From assembly GCF_018595685.2 (NCBI RefSeq), contig NZ_CP092334.1, positions 3,438,001-3,502,000 on the forward strand: a stretch of DNA of 64,000 nucleotides, in the 5' to 3' direction. Of this stretch, positions 17,363 through 26,347 are shown piece by piece. Numbering within the stretch: position 1 is the stretch's first letter; every line of letters starts with the position of its first letter. Under the pieces are notes generated by a model. The model was not told where the DNA came from. It saw only the letters and a list, made by a program, of their open reading frames with translations, and searched no databases. The stretch is from Flavihumibacter rivuli (GTDB taxonomy: Bacteria > Bacteroidota > Bacteroidia > Chitinophagales > Chitinophagaceae). Made by a program: the position numbers and the translations under genes.

Positions 17363-19624
17363 TTAAAACGCCTTCTTCTTATTGAGTTCATTTAAATAAG
17401 GCTGGTTATACACCCTCTTGCCCGTGTGTTTGTACAAAGCACTCGCTACCGCACCAAATACCGGCGGGAAGGGGGGTTCACCAAGTCCGGTTGGTTCAAT
17501 GTCGTTCTGTACAAAATGTACATCGATCATTTTAGGGGCCTCGCGGTTCCGGATCATCCGATAGCGGTTGAAATTATTCTGCTCGGCCGCTCCGTCCTTA
17601 TGGGTAAGTGCCCCATAGAACGCATTGCCAATGCCGTCAACCACTGCGCCCTGTACCATATTGGCCGCTGCATCAGGGTTAACGACGATACCGCAATCAA
17701 CGGCACTGAACACCCGTTCTACATAAGGTTGTCCATCCCTGGTAACAATGTCCACCACATGGGCAGCATAGGAATTGTGGCAGAAATAGGCTGCTACACC
17801 ACGGCTGTATTTTTTATTCTGGGCCTGTCCCCAACCTGATTTTTCCCTAACCAGTTTCAGTACGCCTGCATACCTGTCGGCATCATAATCGTTGTTTTTC
17901 CCTACAGGGTTAGTCTTCGCCCTGGCGAGTAATTCAAGGCGGAAGTCAATAGGGTCCTTGCCCATGACCTCGGCCAGTTCATCCAGGAAGGATTGTTCTG
18001 CCGCTGCGTTGAAATTAGAGCGGGGAGCCCTGAATGCACCGATGGTGATATTTGAGGGGATCTCCCAACCCTCCGCCAGGTAGTTATCCACTGCACCTGC
18101 CGGGAAACGATTCGCTGCGATCGGATGTTCCGGGATGCCGCCGCCTTTAACATGAAAAGCGATGAGGTTCTTGTTGGCATCCAATGCTGCCCGGTAAGTG
18201 GCCGTATACATGGGGCGATAGATGCCGTAGGTCATGTCGTCCTCCCTGCTATACACCAGCTTGATGGGTGCTTTTGCCTTCCTGGAGATAAGGGCTGCTT
18301 CTATGATATAATGTCCATATGCCCTGCGACCAAATCCGCCACCCATCCTTGTCATCTGGATCTCGATCTTTTCCACCGGTAGGTTAAGCCTTCTCGCCAG
18401 GGTCTTTTCCGCAAACTCTGGTGCCTGCAATGGTGCTACGATCAATGCCTGGTCATCCGTTACCTCTGCAAAGCAGTTGATGGGCTCCATGGAGTTATGT
18501 GCGAGGAATGGACCGGTATAGGTCCTTTCAATGACCTGTGCGGCATTGCGGAAAGCTGCTTCCGGGTCCCCGTCTTTCCGGAGTTGTTTGGCAGGCTTGG
18601 CGGACCATTCCTGCATCAGTTTATAGTGTTGGGCCGTACTTTCCAAACCGGCCGGAATGGTTTCTTCCCGCTTGTTGCCAAATATGCTGACGGTTTCTTT
18701 GGATTCACTGATAGGTTCCCATTGCACTTTTAGTTTTTTACGGGCATTCATCACTTCCCAGGTGGTGTTGCCTACCACTACCAATTGTTCATTGAAGGTG
18801 CGCGTGTCAAAGATCTCCCTTTCAAATCCCTCTTCGAATACCTTGATGGTGAATACATCCCTGATGCCCGGCATCTTCAGGGTTTCCGTGGCATCAAAGG
18901 ATTTGAGTTTCATGCCGAAGGCTGGCGGATGCTCGATCATGGCGATCAGCATTCCCTCTTTCACAAAATCCAATCCGAACATGGGTTTGCCGGTAACGAT
19001 GCTTTGGCCGTCCACATTCTTCTTCGACTGACGGATGACGGTAAACTTATTGGTCTCCTTTAATGGTATATCCTTGGGTAGTGCGATTCCGGCCGCACGG
19101 GAAGCAAATTCGCCATAAGTGGCTGACTTGCCTGAAGGTTCATGGTACAATACCCCTGACCTGGTGGTAACCTCTCCTATCGGTACATTCCAGGTCTGGG
19201 CGGCAGCTTCCCTTAGCATTTGCCGCGCAGCAGCGCCTGCCGTTCTCAAAGGCTTCCAGGCAGCGCGCACCGATTGGCTGCCCCCTGCCATCTGACGGGT
19301 ATAGATCGAGGTGTCAAACGGAGCCTGCTCTACGATCACGGAATTCCAGTCTGCATCCAATTCCTCTGCGATCATCATGGGGAGTGAGGTCTTTACGTTC
19401 TGTCCAAACTCCGGGTTGGGTGCCAGGATAATGATCTTGTTGTCAGGGCGAATCTTGATATAGCCATTCAGTTGACTCCATTGGGAGGGAATGTCTGTGG
19501 CACTGATGCGCTCAGCCATGCTGAATTCAGCCAGCCAGCTGAAACTGATCATGAGTCCGCCACTGGATAGTAAGGAAGACTTGAGGAAGGAGCGCCTGCT
19601 ATGATGAGGTTGTTGTTGTCCCAT
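17363..19624 (-). CDS. Molybdenum hydroxylase large subunit, isoquinoline 1-oxidoreductase beta (IorB) type
   Basis: A 753-residue member of the xanthine dehydrogenase family molybdopterin-binding subunits. A twin-arginine signal lies at residues 9-37 ('HSRRSFLKSS' then a hydrophobic stretch), so the folded enzyme is exported. Family landmarks include 'TRMGGGFGRRAYGHYIIEAA' for the molybdopterin site, 'GAFRAPRSNFNAAAEQSFLDE' and the C-terminal 'TGLGEPPFPPVFGAVASAL' with the glutamate expected to act as base. It is cotranscribed with the iron-sulfur subunit gene just upstream, 33 bases apart. There is no FAD subunit, so electrons probably go to a cytochrome. The substrate (aldehyde or N-heterocycle) cannot be assigned. 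Confidence 0.9.
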   Translation of the reverse strand: MGQQQPHHSRRSFLKSSLLSSGGLMISFSWLAEFSMAERISATDIPSQWSQLNGYIKIRPDNKIIILAPNPEFGQNVKTSLPMMIAEELDADWNSVIVEQAPFDTSIYTRQMAGGSQSVRAAWKPLRTAGAAARQMLREAAAQTWNVPIGEVTTRSGVLYHEPSGKSATYGEFASRAAGIALPKDIPLKETNKFTVIRQSKKNVDGQSIVTGKPMFGLDFVKEGMLIAMIEHPPAFGMKLKSFDATETLKMPGIRDVFTIKVFEEGFEREIFDTRTFNEQLVVVGNTTWEVMNARKKLKVQWEPISESKETVSIFGNKREETIPAGLESTAQHYKLMQEWSAKPAKQLRKDGDPEAAFRNAAQVIERTYTGPFLAHNSMEPINCFAEVTDDQALIVAPLQAPEFAEKTLARRLNLPVEKIEIQMTRMGGGFGRRAYGHYIIEAALISRKAKAPIKLVYSREDDMTYGIYRPMYTATYRAALDANKNLIAFHVKGGGIPEHPIAANRFPAGAVDNYLAEGWEIPSNITIGAFRAPRSNFNAAAEQSFLDELAEVMGKDPIDFRLELLARAKTNPVGKNNDYDADRYAGVLKLVREKSGWGQAQNKKYSRGVAAYFCHNSYAAHVVDIVTRDGQPYVERVFSAVDCGIVVNPDAAANMVQGAVVDGIGNAFYGALTHKDGAAEQNNFNRYRMIRNREAPKMIDVHFVQNDIEPTGLGEPPFPPVFGAVASALYKHTGKRVYNQPYLNELNKKKAF

Positions 19625-19657
19625 TTGGAAAAGATTTGAGGTGTAGGAATGATACGC

Positions 19658-20125
19658 TTAACCCTTTACAGTGGCCTTTGCCGCTGCTTTAATGGCTTCC
19701 CTGATGCGCAGGTAGGTGCCGCAGCGACAGATATTTCCATTCATGGCTGCGTCAATGGCTGCATCGTCAGGGTTGGGGTTCTTGCGCAACAAGGCAGCTG
19801 CTGCCATGATCTGTCCCGCCTGGCAATAACCGCATTGGGCTACATCATGTTCCAGCCAGGCTTTTTGGACAGGATGGTCACCCTGCTCCGATAGTCCCTC
19901 GATGGTAGTAATGTCCCGGTTGCCAATAGCCGAAACGGGAAGCTGGCAGGCCCTTACCGGATTTCCATCCAGGTGGATCGTGCAGGCGCCGCACATAGCC
20001 ACCCCGCAGCCGTATTTGGTGCCCTGCAGGTTAAGGTGCTCCCGCAGGACCCAAAGGATAGGGGTGGCAGGATCAACATCAACCGATTTTAACACTCCAT
20101 TGATCTTCAAGATATATGCTCCCAT
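19658..20125 (-). CDS. (2Fe-2S) small subunit of the molybdenum hydroxylase, IorA type
   Basis: A 155-residue protein with two iron-sulfur clusters. The plant-type ferredoxin cluster uses C40, C45, C48 and C60 ('[16 protein letters not shown]'), and the second, helical cluster uses C98, C101, C133 and C135 ('[11 protein letters not shown]' and '[11 protein letters not shown]'). It passes electrons from the molybdopterin subunit encoded 33 bases downstream. It has no signal of its own and is expected to be carried out with the Tat-signal partner, as in known IorAB-type enzymes. This is the first gene of the pair; the start ATG fits the family length. Confidence 0.92.
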   Translation of the reverse strand: MGAYILKINGVLKSVDVDPATPILWVLREHLNLQGTKYGCGVAMCGACTIHLDGNPVRACQLPVSAIGNRDITTIEGLSEQGDHPVQKAWLEHDVAQCGYCQAGQIMAAAALLRKNPNPDDAAIDAAMNGNICRCGTYLRIREAIKAAAKATVKG

Positions 20126-20339
20126 ATGGAACTTTTTATGCCATAAAGTTAAATGCTTCGCGTAGTATGATGATTACGAGAATCAAACAATTGGCATTAA
20201 AAATCAAGCGATCAAAAATTGATCCGGTATGCCCAATAGAAGGTTTTGCTGACCAGGAAAGCACCATTCCAACAGCACCGGATGGCCTGGCTTGTGGGAA
20301 ATTATCCAGGAAGCAACTGACTAGTCCTCGAGTGTTTTA

Positions 20340-20789
20340 TTATCGTCCAAACTGCCTTAGGTGATGATCACAATGCTTGTACACAAATATTCCTAGTTCT
20401 TCCTTGCTCATTGGCCCAAAGAACCAGTGCCTGAACGATGAAAATGGATAATCAGCGTAGCGGAGAATACAATTTATCCACCTGTTTTTTTCCGATTCAA
20501 TATCGTCTACGGTTTCCCTGATGATAAATGTTGCGGAGGTCGGGGCGTTCCTCCCAAGTTGTGCCTGGTCATCCTTTATTATCTTATTTAGTACCATTCT
20601 ACCTATCAGTCTTCCCAACAGGGATCTTTTTACAGGGACCAGTCCATAATAATAATCTTCACAAAGCGAGCAATGCCGTAACATTTGTCCAACAGACATC
20701 ACTCCCCACTTTGGTTTTGAATACTTATTCAGGGATTGTATTCGATGGATGATCGCTTCCCGGTCATCTTTTTGAAAAATGGAATGCAT
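20340..20789 (-). CDS. DUF1569 family protein (DinB-like fold)
   Basis: A 149-residue soluble protein. The N-terminal 'KPKWGVMSVGQMLRHCSLCEDYYYG' (here in two helices, about residues 26-50) and the C-terminal 'HWFFGPMSKEELGIFVYKHCDHHLRQFG' match the DUF1569 pattern, a branch of the DinB-like four-helix family. The histidines at the ends could bind a metal. Function is unknown. It is the last gene of a same-strand run that begins with a LytS kinase at 23196, each gap being 63 bases or less, so it may be under that two-component system's transcript. Confidence 0.75.
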   Translation of the reverse strand: MHSIFQKDDREAIIHRIQSLNKYSKPKWGVMSVGQMLRHCSLCEDYYYGLVPVKRSLLGRLIGRMVLNKIIKDDQAQLGRNAPTSATFIIRETVDDIESEKNRWINCILRYADYPFSSFRHWFFGPMSKEELGIFVYKHCDHHLRQFGR

Positions 20790-20852
20790 GTTAATTGATT
20801 TAAATGGTCAGCTGGAGTTGATCTTATAGTAGGTTGTGCAATTTGTCTTATG

Positions 20853-21365
20853 TCAGGCAGTTGGGTGTTTGCTTTCCCACCTGCTATAAATGTAGGCAAT
20901 GGGGCATCCAATCGAAGTGATCAGGATGAAATTGCTTACCATGATGCTTTTAATGTCCGGATCAGGTAATTTGGGAATATTACTGAGCGGAAGTACCATG
21001 TAATTCATGACCAGCCAGATCATCCCCCCGATACCAATCCCGTTGAGTACCCAATTGTTGAAACGGAAAGGGGTGTTGCTGAGTATCCAGAAAAAAAAGA
21101 TGGTAAAGGTCATTGCAATAGAATAATGGATGATGATTCCTGCTGCGATCATAGTAGATCCTCCCGTCCGTGCCTCACTTCCAAATAGACCGCTGGCGAT
21201 ATAGGTAAGAATGGATGAAACAGGGTTTTTATGGGTCACCAACGCTCTATGTATGATGGCGCCTATAAGGTCCAGTGTGCCCACCAGTAGACCTGATGGA
21301 ACGAGGAGCTTTATGGGCACTCCTATGGTAATGGGTATTCCATATTGATTGAACAGCTTAGGCAT
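20853..21365 (-). CDS. Four-helix membrane protein of unknown function
   Basis: A 170-residue protein with four or five hydrophobic helices: about residues 22-42, 65-100, 105-130 and 145-162. It resembles small DUF1440/YagU-like membrane proteins only in length and layout, and I do not assign it. It begins 48 bases after the stop of the LytTR regulator on the same strand, so it may be an effector expressed with that system. No signal peptide cleavage site is seen. Confidence 0.65.
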   Translation of the reverse strand: MPKLFNQYGIPITIGVPIKLLVPSGLLVGTLDLIGAIIHRALVTHKNPVSSILTYIASGLFGSEARTGGSTMIAAGIIIHYSIAMTFTIFFFWILSNTPFRFNNWVLNGIGIGGMIWLVMNYMVLPLSNIPKLPDPDIKSIMVSNFILITSIGCPIAYIYSRWESKHPTA

Positions 21366-21413
21366 AACAGCCTTTGAATAAATGGATGTATGATCTGTAG
21401 AAGCCAGTCCCGT

Positions 21414-22148
21414 CTATGATTGTTCTGGCAAGGATCGGCCTATGGCTGTGAGGCTTTGAAAAACCTGTTCCTTGTATATTCTCCCAATGGGTATCAACTT
21501 CCCTTTGATCTCAACATCAGTTGCGGTGAAGGCATCTATCTTTTTCCGGGAGACGATAAAAGACCTGTGTATCCTGATAAACAGGGAAGCTGGCAATACC
21601 TGTTCTATTTCGCTGATCTGCATTTTGGTGAGGATTGTCCTTCCAGTGGTGGTGATCCTGATATATTCCTTCAGGCTTTCAATGGACAGGATGTCTTCCA
21701 GGTAAACCTTTACCAGTTTCTTATTCATATTGAAGAAAAGGTGGGGTTTGTCTGCGTATACTTGCTCTCTTGAATAATTAGTCCCCTTCGAAATTTCCTG
21801 TTTCAGCTTATTGACCGCTATCATGAACCTGCTGAATTCAATAGGTTTCAATAAATAATCAAGGACATCGAGCTCATATCCTTTTAATGCGTATTCCTGG
21901 TAAGCAGTGGTGACAATGATCTTCGGTGGATTATTCAGGGTGCGCAGGAAGTCCATGCCATTCATTTGAGGCAAGTTGATATCCAGGAAGATCATGTCCG
22001 TGTTTTCATGGAACAGGTAATCAATTGCCGAAACAGGATCCCTGAAGCTTTGCTTTAGTTGCAGGAACGGCACCTGTTTGATATAATCCTCCAGGACCTC
22101 AGCTGCAATAGGTTCGTCTTCAATAATGATACAATTAATATTTCGCAT
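21414..22148 (-). CDS. LytTR-family response regulator
   Basis: A 244-residue regulator: receiver domain with 'IIIEDEP' acidic pair, phosphate acceptor D56 ('DMIFLDINLP') and lysine in 'DYLLKPIEF', then a LytTR domain ('ILSIESLKEYIRIT', 'FIRIHRSFIVSRKKI', 'KLIPIGRIYKEQV'). It overlaps the upstream kinase gene by 14 bases, so the two are translationally linked. It is a close paralogue of the regulator at 26319-27014. Confidence 0.92.
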   Translation of the reverse strand: MRNINCIIIEDEPIAAEVLEDYIKQVPFLQLKQSFRDPVSAIDYLFHENTDMIFLDINLPQMNGMDFLRTLNNPPKIIVTTAYQEYALKGYELDVLDYLLKPIEFSRFMIAVNKLKQEISKGTNYSREQVYADKPHLFFNMNKKLVKVYLEDILSIESLKEYIRITTTGRTILTKMQISEIEQVLPASLFIRIHRSFIVSRKKIDAFTATDVEIKGKLIPIGRIYKEQVFQSLTAIGRSLPEQS

Positions 22149-23196
22149 GGCTGTGTAGGTTTAATTGAAGGGTTATTGAAAAGCTATCCGTGTTATCCGT
22201 AACCTCTAGCTGGTAGTCTTTGTACAATAGCTCCAACTGTCTTTTAACATTGCTAAGGCCAATATTTTCCACCAGTGCAGCTGACCTGGTCTGCTCTTTT
22301 GAGTTAATGACCTCAAATAAGAGCTTGCCATTATGGAGGTGAAGATTGATGTTGATAAATGCGTTGAACCGGTTTTGGCTGACGCCATGCTTAAACGCAT
22401 TTTCAACAAAGGGTAAAAGGATCAATGGGGAGATCATTTCATTGGTGTTGTCCAGTTCTTTCCGAAAACGGATGGTTAGAAGTTCGGAATACCTAAGCTC
22501 CTCCAGGTCAATATAGGTTTCCAGCATCCTGATCTCGTCTTCGATCCTGATCTGGTTATTGCCGGATTCATAGAGCATAAACCTTAGGAGTTTGGACAGT
22601 TTCAATATGGCTTCAGGTGCCAGGTCTGATTTTTTCCGGGCTAATCCATAGATATTGTTGAGGGTGTTGAACAGGAAATGTGGATTGGTCTGGTTCCTCA
22701 GGAATTTTAATTCTGTTTCAAGCTGCTGCCTGGTCAATATCTTTTCCCTTTCCTTGAATGCCAGTTGCATCCTGGAGAATTTTATAAAAGCTGCTAGTCC
22801 TGCTACACAACCCAGGTCCATAAATGCCATCAATACATTCCTAGGATCAAAGAAAGGGACATCCTTAAGTGATGATTTGAAAATTACTGGATTGACAAAA
22901 TATTTTACCATGCCCCTGTACAAGAGTATGGACATTACTGTTACCAGTATTATTTCACCAATGGCTTTGAACTGGTTATTGCCTTCCCGGATTAAAAGGG
23001 GGATGGCCCTATACATGAGATAATAACTCAATAGCATCTTGGGCAGCAGCATGGTGAAGGCGTCAGCCGATGCTGCTATAGTTAATTGTGAACCCGTAAA
23101 TCCTTTGAGGAATGGGCCGATCCAGGTGATGATAAGGACCAGGTCCTGAAGAAGGTATACCAGCCAGAAAGCAATATGGAGGCCAATCCTTTTCAT
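22135..23196 (-). CDS. LytS-type sensor histidine kinase
   Basis: A 353-residue kinase from the chosen start. Four N-terminal membrane helices (about residues 5-135) lack any extracellular domain of note. They are followed by the His_kinase domain with the acceptor histidine in 'NQTNPHFLFNTLNNIYGL' and ATP-binding motifs 'LPFVENAFKHG' and 'GLSNVKRQLELLY'. The ATG at 23196 was chosen over an upstream one at 23244 because it opens directly into the first membrane helix. The gene leads a probable operon of kinase, regulator, membrane protein and DUF1569. The kinase core is very similar to that of the kinase at 25268-26347. Confidence 0.9.
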   Translation of the reverse strand: MKRIGLHIAFWLVYLLQDLVLIITWIGPFLKGFTGSQLTIAASADAFTMLLPKMLLSYYLMYRAIPLLIREGNNQFKAIGEIILVTVMSILLYRGMVKYFVNPVIFKSSLKDVPFFDPRNVLMAFMDLGCVAGLAAFIKFSRMQLAFKEREKILTRQQLETELKFLRNQTNPHFLFNTLNNIYGLARKKSDLAPEAILKLSKLLRFMLYESGNNQIRIEDEIRMLETYIDLEELRYSELLTIRFRKELDNTNEMISPLILLPFVENAFKHGVSQNRFNAFININLHLHNGKLLFEVINSKEQTRSAALVENIGLSNVKRQLELLYKDYQLEVTDNTDSFSITLQLNLHSHAKY

Positions 23197-23382
23197 AAGG
23201 TAATTTACATTTAATAATCCCAATTTGGTCGCAGGATCGACCAAATCAAGGTTCTGGTATACAGAAAGAAGTTTTCTCCCTTCCTTTAACTTTTACAGAA
23301 GGAGGAACTGCTTCAGGAAAATAACAAGGCTAGCATTTCAGTCTTTTTGGGATGTATTTTCCCATACTTCCGCAAAAGAAAA

Positions 23383-23410
23383 CACCAAAGCCGGATCAAG
23401 GACTTTGGTG
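23383..23410 (-). terminator. Terminator of the alpha/beta hydrolase gene
   Basis: On the minus strand CACCAAAG pairs with CTTTGGTG around a 12-base loop, followed by TTTTCTTTTG. It lies about 60 bases past the hydrolase stop codon. Confidence 0.7.
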
Positions 23411-23468
23411 TACAAAGGTGAAATTAGAAGGCACGACCCTTCATTCGGCTGAGCAATTTAAAAGGCAA

Positions 23469-24191
23469 TTATTTCATTGCAATTTCTATCAGGATATCGC
23501 ATAGTTCCTTCGGCCTGCTAAAAAAGGGCGAATGACTGGTAGGCATTTGATATACTTTTTTACAGGGTAGTTCAGTGTACATCTTCCGCTGGATAAATGG
23601 GGTTACTGCCCTGTCTTCCGTGCATTCAATATAGTAGCGCGGAACAGTACCAAATCGTTCTTCACTCAATTGCAAAGGGGTAATACCGGATTCTACCGGC
23701 TCATGACTGAGCAGTAGTTTGGCTAGTTCAACGATGTCCTCATCACAATCGTGGTATAAGCCTTCTTTGTAGATCTCTGGCTGCAAGGTATGGGAGCCGG
23801 TCTCGGGATACCTGGTCACATAAGGCTTCAATACCCCTTCCGTATCCTGCAGGGAGTATTCCGCCTGGGTCTTGCCATTGGGGACCAGGTAGGCTGCGAG
23901 GTAGATGAGCTTTTCGATCTTTTCCGGTCTGTATTCCGCTGCCTGGGAGATCATGATGCCGTTCTTGCTATGGCCCACCAGGATAACTTTTCCTTCGATG
24001 CTGTCGATCAGCTGGCAAAGTTTTTCAACAGTATCCTGGAATCTCACTTCCTGTATCGGGGTCTTATCCCTTCCCATTCCCGGCAGGTCAATAGCAATGG
24101 CGCGGTGACCACGTGATTGCAGGATGGGAAGGACCTTGTGCCAGTTCCAGGCGCTATGCCAGGAGCCATGTAAAAGAATAAAGGTTTTCAT
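23469..24191 (-). CDS. Alpha/beta-fold hydrolase, EstC/methyl-ester esterase type
   Basis: A 240-residue alpha/beta hydrolase with an immediate start into the first strand ('FILLHGSWHSAWNWHKVLP'). The oxyanion-hole HG is at residues 8-9, the nucleophile serine is in 'LVGHSKNGI', and the catalytic histidine is probably in 'PTSHSPFFSRP' near the end. This pattern is that of the plant-like hydroxynitrile lyase/salicylate-esterase branch and its bacterial EstC relatives. It has no signal peptide, so it works in the cytoplasm. The substrate is unknown. It is a single gene with its own terminator. Confidence 0.85.
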   Translation of the reverse strand: MKTFILLHGSWHSAWNWHKVLPILQSRGHRAIAIDLPGMGRDKTPIQEVRFQDTVEKLCQLIDSIEGKVILVGHSKNGIMISQAAEYRPEKIEKLIYLAAYLVPNGKTQAEYSLQDTEGVLKPYVTRYPETGSHTLQPEIYKEGLYHDCDEDIVELAKLLLSHEPVESGITPLQLSEERFGTVPRYYIECTEDRAVTPFIQRKMYTELPCKKVYQMPTSHSPFFSRPKELCDILIEIAMK

Positions 24192-24268
24192 GTTGAATCA
24201 TTTTAGGCAAAATTGCCTTGTATGACCCGGCAGGAAAACCCGATTCTTGCTGAATTCGTTGTGCCAGC

Positions 24269-25054
24269 CTATTCGCTGAACCCTAGCTTGATCTTGTAAC
24301 GGTAACGGGTGCCATTCAGGACCTGTTCCAGTTTCAATACTTCCTGGGTTTGCTGGCTGACCCAAAACACTTCCTTATTCCCCTTGGTTTCATGGGTAAG
24401 CAACCAGCAGGCAATCTTCTGGTTATTGTAACCGGTAAGGTCTGCTTTCCCGGTAACCGTATAAGGGATGGGCCTGGGTTGGTCATATCCGCTTTCATAG
24501 AAGGGGATCAGGAAGGTAACCCCTTCGCGGTAGGGCAGCAGGGAGAATACTTCCAGGTCAGCATGCCAGTTCAGGGAGTATTGTCCCCATGCGCTTTTGA
24601 ATGACTGCCATAGCGTTTTCATCTGGAGGGCAGTATCCGCATCACTGAGGGAGTAGGTGTTGACAGATGCTGTTTGCTTATCGAAGTCATAGACAGCTTC
24701 CCCGCGTTTGGCCCACCAGCTTTGGTGGTAGAGCGTTTGGAAGGTACGGGCATCACTATGGGATAGGGCAGTATGGACGATGCTGTCCTTGTCCTCCCAT
24801 ACCTGGTTGATCGTGAAAACCTCATTCCCGTTATAGGTGGACCTGCTGATGGTGCGATTCCAGATCTGGAGGTAGGACCTTGGCGCATCTGGTTTCATTT
24901 TAAAATAGACGAGGTAGCGACTGGTGCCGGGTTTGAGGTATTGGGTTTTCAGGACCGAAGGATCGACCAAAAGGGTGTCATTCTTTTGGGCGAAGCCAAC
25001 AGATGAAAAGAGTGTACAGGAAAGTACAAGCGACAGCATCAGGACAATAGGCAT
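24269..25054 (-). CDS. Secreted protein of unknown function (DUF3108-like beta-rich)
   Basis: A 261-residue protein from the ATG at 25054, whose first 22 residues are a signal peptide ending 'SSVGFAQ'. The mature part is beta-rich and describes alternating strands ('YLVYFKMKP', 'FTINQVWED', 'VTFLIPFYESG', 'YTVTGKADLTG', 'QEVLKLEQVLNGTRYRYKI'). That layout resembles DUF3108/LolA-like lipid-carrier folds common in Bacteroidota, but this is a weak impression. An upstream ATG at 25105 would put 17 extra residues before the signal peptide and is less likely. It is divergent from a LytS kinase gene. Confidence 0.7.
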   Translation of the reverse strand: MPIVLMLSLVLSCTLFSSVGFAQKNDTLLVDPSVLKTQYLKPGTSRYLVYFKMKPDAPRSYLQIWNRTISRSTYNGNEVFTINQVWEDKDSIVHTALSHSDARTFQTLYHQSWWAKRGEAVYDFDKQTASVNTYSLSDADTALQMKTLWQSFKSAWGQYSLNWHADLEVFSLLPYREGVTFLIPFYESGYDQPRPIPYTVTGKADLTGYNNQKIACWLLTHETKGNKEVFWVSQQTQEVLKLEQVLNGTRYRYKIKLGFSE

Positions 25055-25227
25055 AATAAATGTTTTTGGTGGGTTGGTTGCTGGAAAAATGGGTTGACCA
25101 TACAAAGTTTACTTGCAGATGGCCTTCTAAAAAGGTCTTTAAGGAGAGGTATGCCCAGTGTTGTTTGCTATTGGTAGACCAGATCCGGTCATTGATTGAC
25201 AGAATGATAATGCCAATTGAAGAACTG

Positions 25228-25267
25228 TTGACCAGCCTGTACAATTGCGTTAATTTACCGGCGGTAA
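25228..25267 (+). promoter_or_regulatory. Possible promoter with palindrome upstream of the LytS kinase gene
   Basis: TTG at 25228-25230 and TAATTTAC at 25251-25258 are 20 bases apart, a weak match to the Bacteroidota promoter. The 13-base palindrome TTACCGGCGGTAA at 25255-25267 overlaps the box and touches the start codon at 25268. It could be a binding site for the system's own regulator; this is inference. Confidence 0.35.
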
Positions 25268-26347
25268 ATGGACAATATGAAAGGATGGGGCAGGAACAAT
25301 ATTGGGCTGACAGGCATAATAGCAGCTTCTTATACCCTGTTGTGGATCATGGCTAGCGTGGTCTCTTCGGGTGGGAATGTTGATGCCTATCAAAAGAATA
25401 TTCCCCCGCTTTTATGGCAGATGGTATTCATATCGCTAACCAATATCCTTTTATTCCATCTCCTGGCTCCAATGGTAAGGAAAAGGAGGCATCGGTTTTT
25501 ATCTGTACTGGTGACTGTGATCGTGATGGCTTTATGCATGGTCCTGGGTTATTGGTACTGGAATCTGTTAGGTAGCTTACTGGGAATTTTCCCAAAGCTT
25601 GATGTGGCATTTGGTAATAGCGAGTACATGGTAAGGACGATCATGTTCCAACTCTACGGGATCGCCTTTTTTGCGGTGATCAGGTTATTGGTCAATACCT
25701 CCCAATTAAGGTACAGGAACCAGGAATTGCAACTGGAGAAGACCAGGTCGGAATTGAATTACCTGAGATCGCAGACCAATCCCCATTTCCTCTTCAATAC
25801 CCTGAATAATATCTATGCCTTATCCAGGGTGAAGTCCGATAAGGCACCTGAAAGCATCCTTCGTCTGGCTGACCTGTTGCGGTATATGCTGTATGAAACG
25901 AGGGCGCGATTAGTGCCGGTAGAACAGGAAATAAAGATCATCAGGGAGTATATTGAATTGGAGGAGTTGCGTTACAATGATTCCTTCAGGGTGAATTTTT
26001 CCTTCCAGGTGGATCAGCCTGGCCAATTGGTTCCGCCATTGCTGATGATACCCCTGGTAGAAAATGCATTCAAGCATGGCGCAGCTGAAACAGTAGACAG
26101 TGCCTTTGTGGACATAAAGCTCCGGGTTCATAATGACCTGTTGCAATTAACTGTCGTAAATTCCATGGGTAAGGAAAAGGGATCCCTTTCTACCGGTGAA
26201 GGCATAGGGCTGGCAAACCTCAGGCGACAGTTGGAATTGCTGTTCGGGGAATACACCTTACAGTGCCAGCCGGAAGGGGATCAATACCGGGCTTACATGG
26301 AACTTAACCTGTTGACCTATGCGAAAGATGACCTGCATCATACTTGA
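25268..26347 (+). CDS. LytS-type sensor histidine kinase
   Basis: A 359-residue kinase with four N-terminal membrane helices (about residues 10-145) and a cytoplasmic His_kinase domain. The acceptor histidine is in 'SQTNPHFLFNTLNNIYAL', and the ATP-binding motifs are 'IPLVENAFKHG' and 'GLANLRRQLELLFGEY'. The core is closely similar to the kinase at 22135-23196, with shared runs such as TNPHFLFNTLNNIY and LEELRY, so the two systems are paralogues. Its end overlaps the regulator gene by 29 bases. An ATG four codons in is an alternative start. Confidence 0.9.
   Translation: MDNMKGWGRNNIGLTGIIAASYTLLWIMASVVSSGGNVDAYQKNIPPLLWQMVFISLTNILLFHLLAPMVRKRRHRFLSVLVTVIVMALCMVLGYWYWNLLGSLLGIFPKLDVAFGNSEYMVRTIMFQLYGIAFFAVIRLLVNTSQLRYRNQELQLEKTRSELNYLRSQTNPHFLFNTLNNIYALSRVKSDKAPESILRLADLLRYMLYETRARLVPVEQEIKIIREYIELEELRYNDSFRVNFSFQVDQPGQLVPPLLMIPLVENAFKHGAAETVDSAFVDIKLRVHNDLLQLTVVNSMGKEKGSLSTGEGIGLANLRRQLELLFGEYTLQCQPEGDQYRAYMELNLLTYAKDDLHHT

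Noticed and set aside
20116..20364. 82-codon plus-strand open frame
   Set aside because: Overlaps the ends of two real minus-strand genes and has no recognisable sequence.
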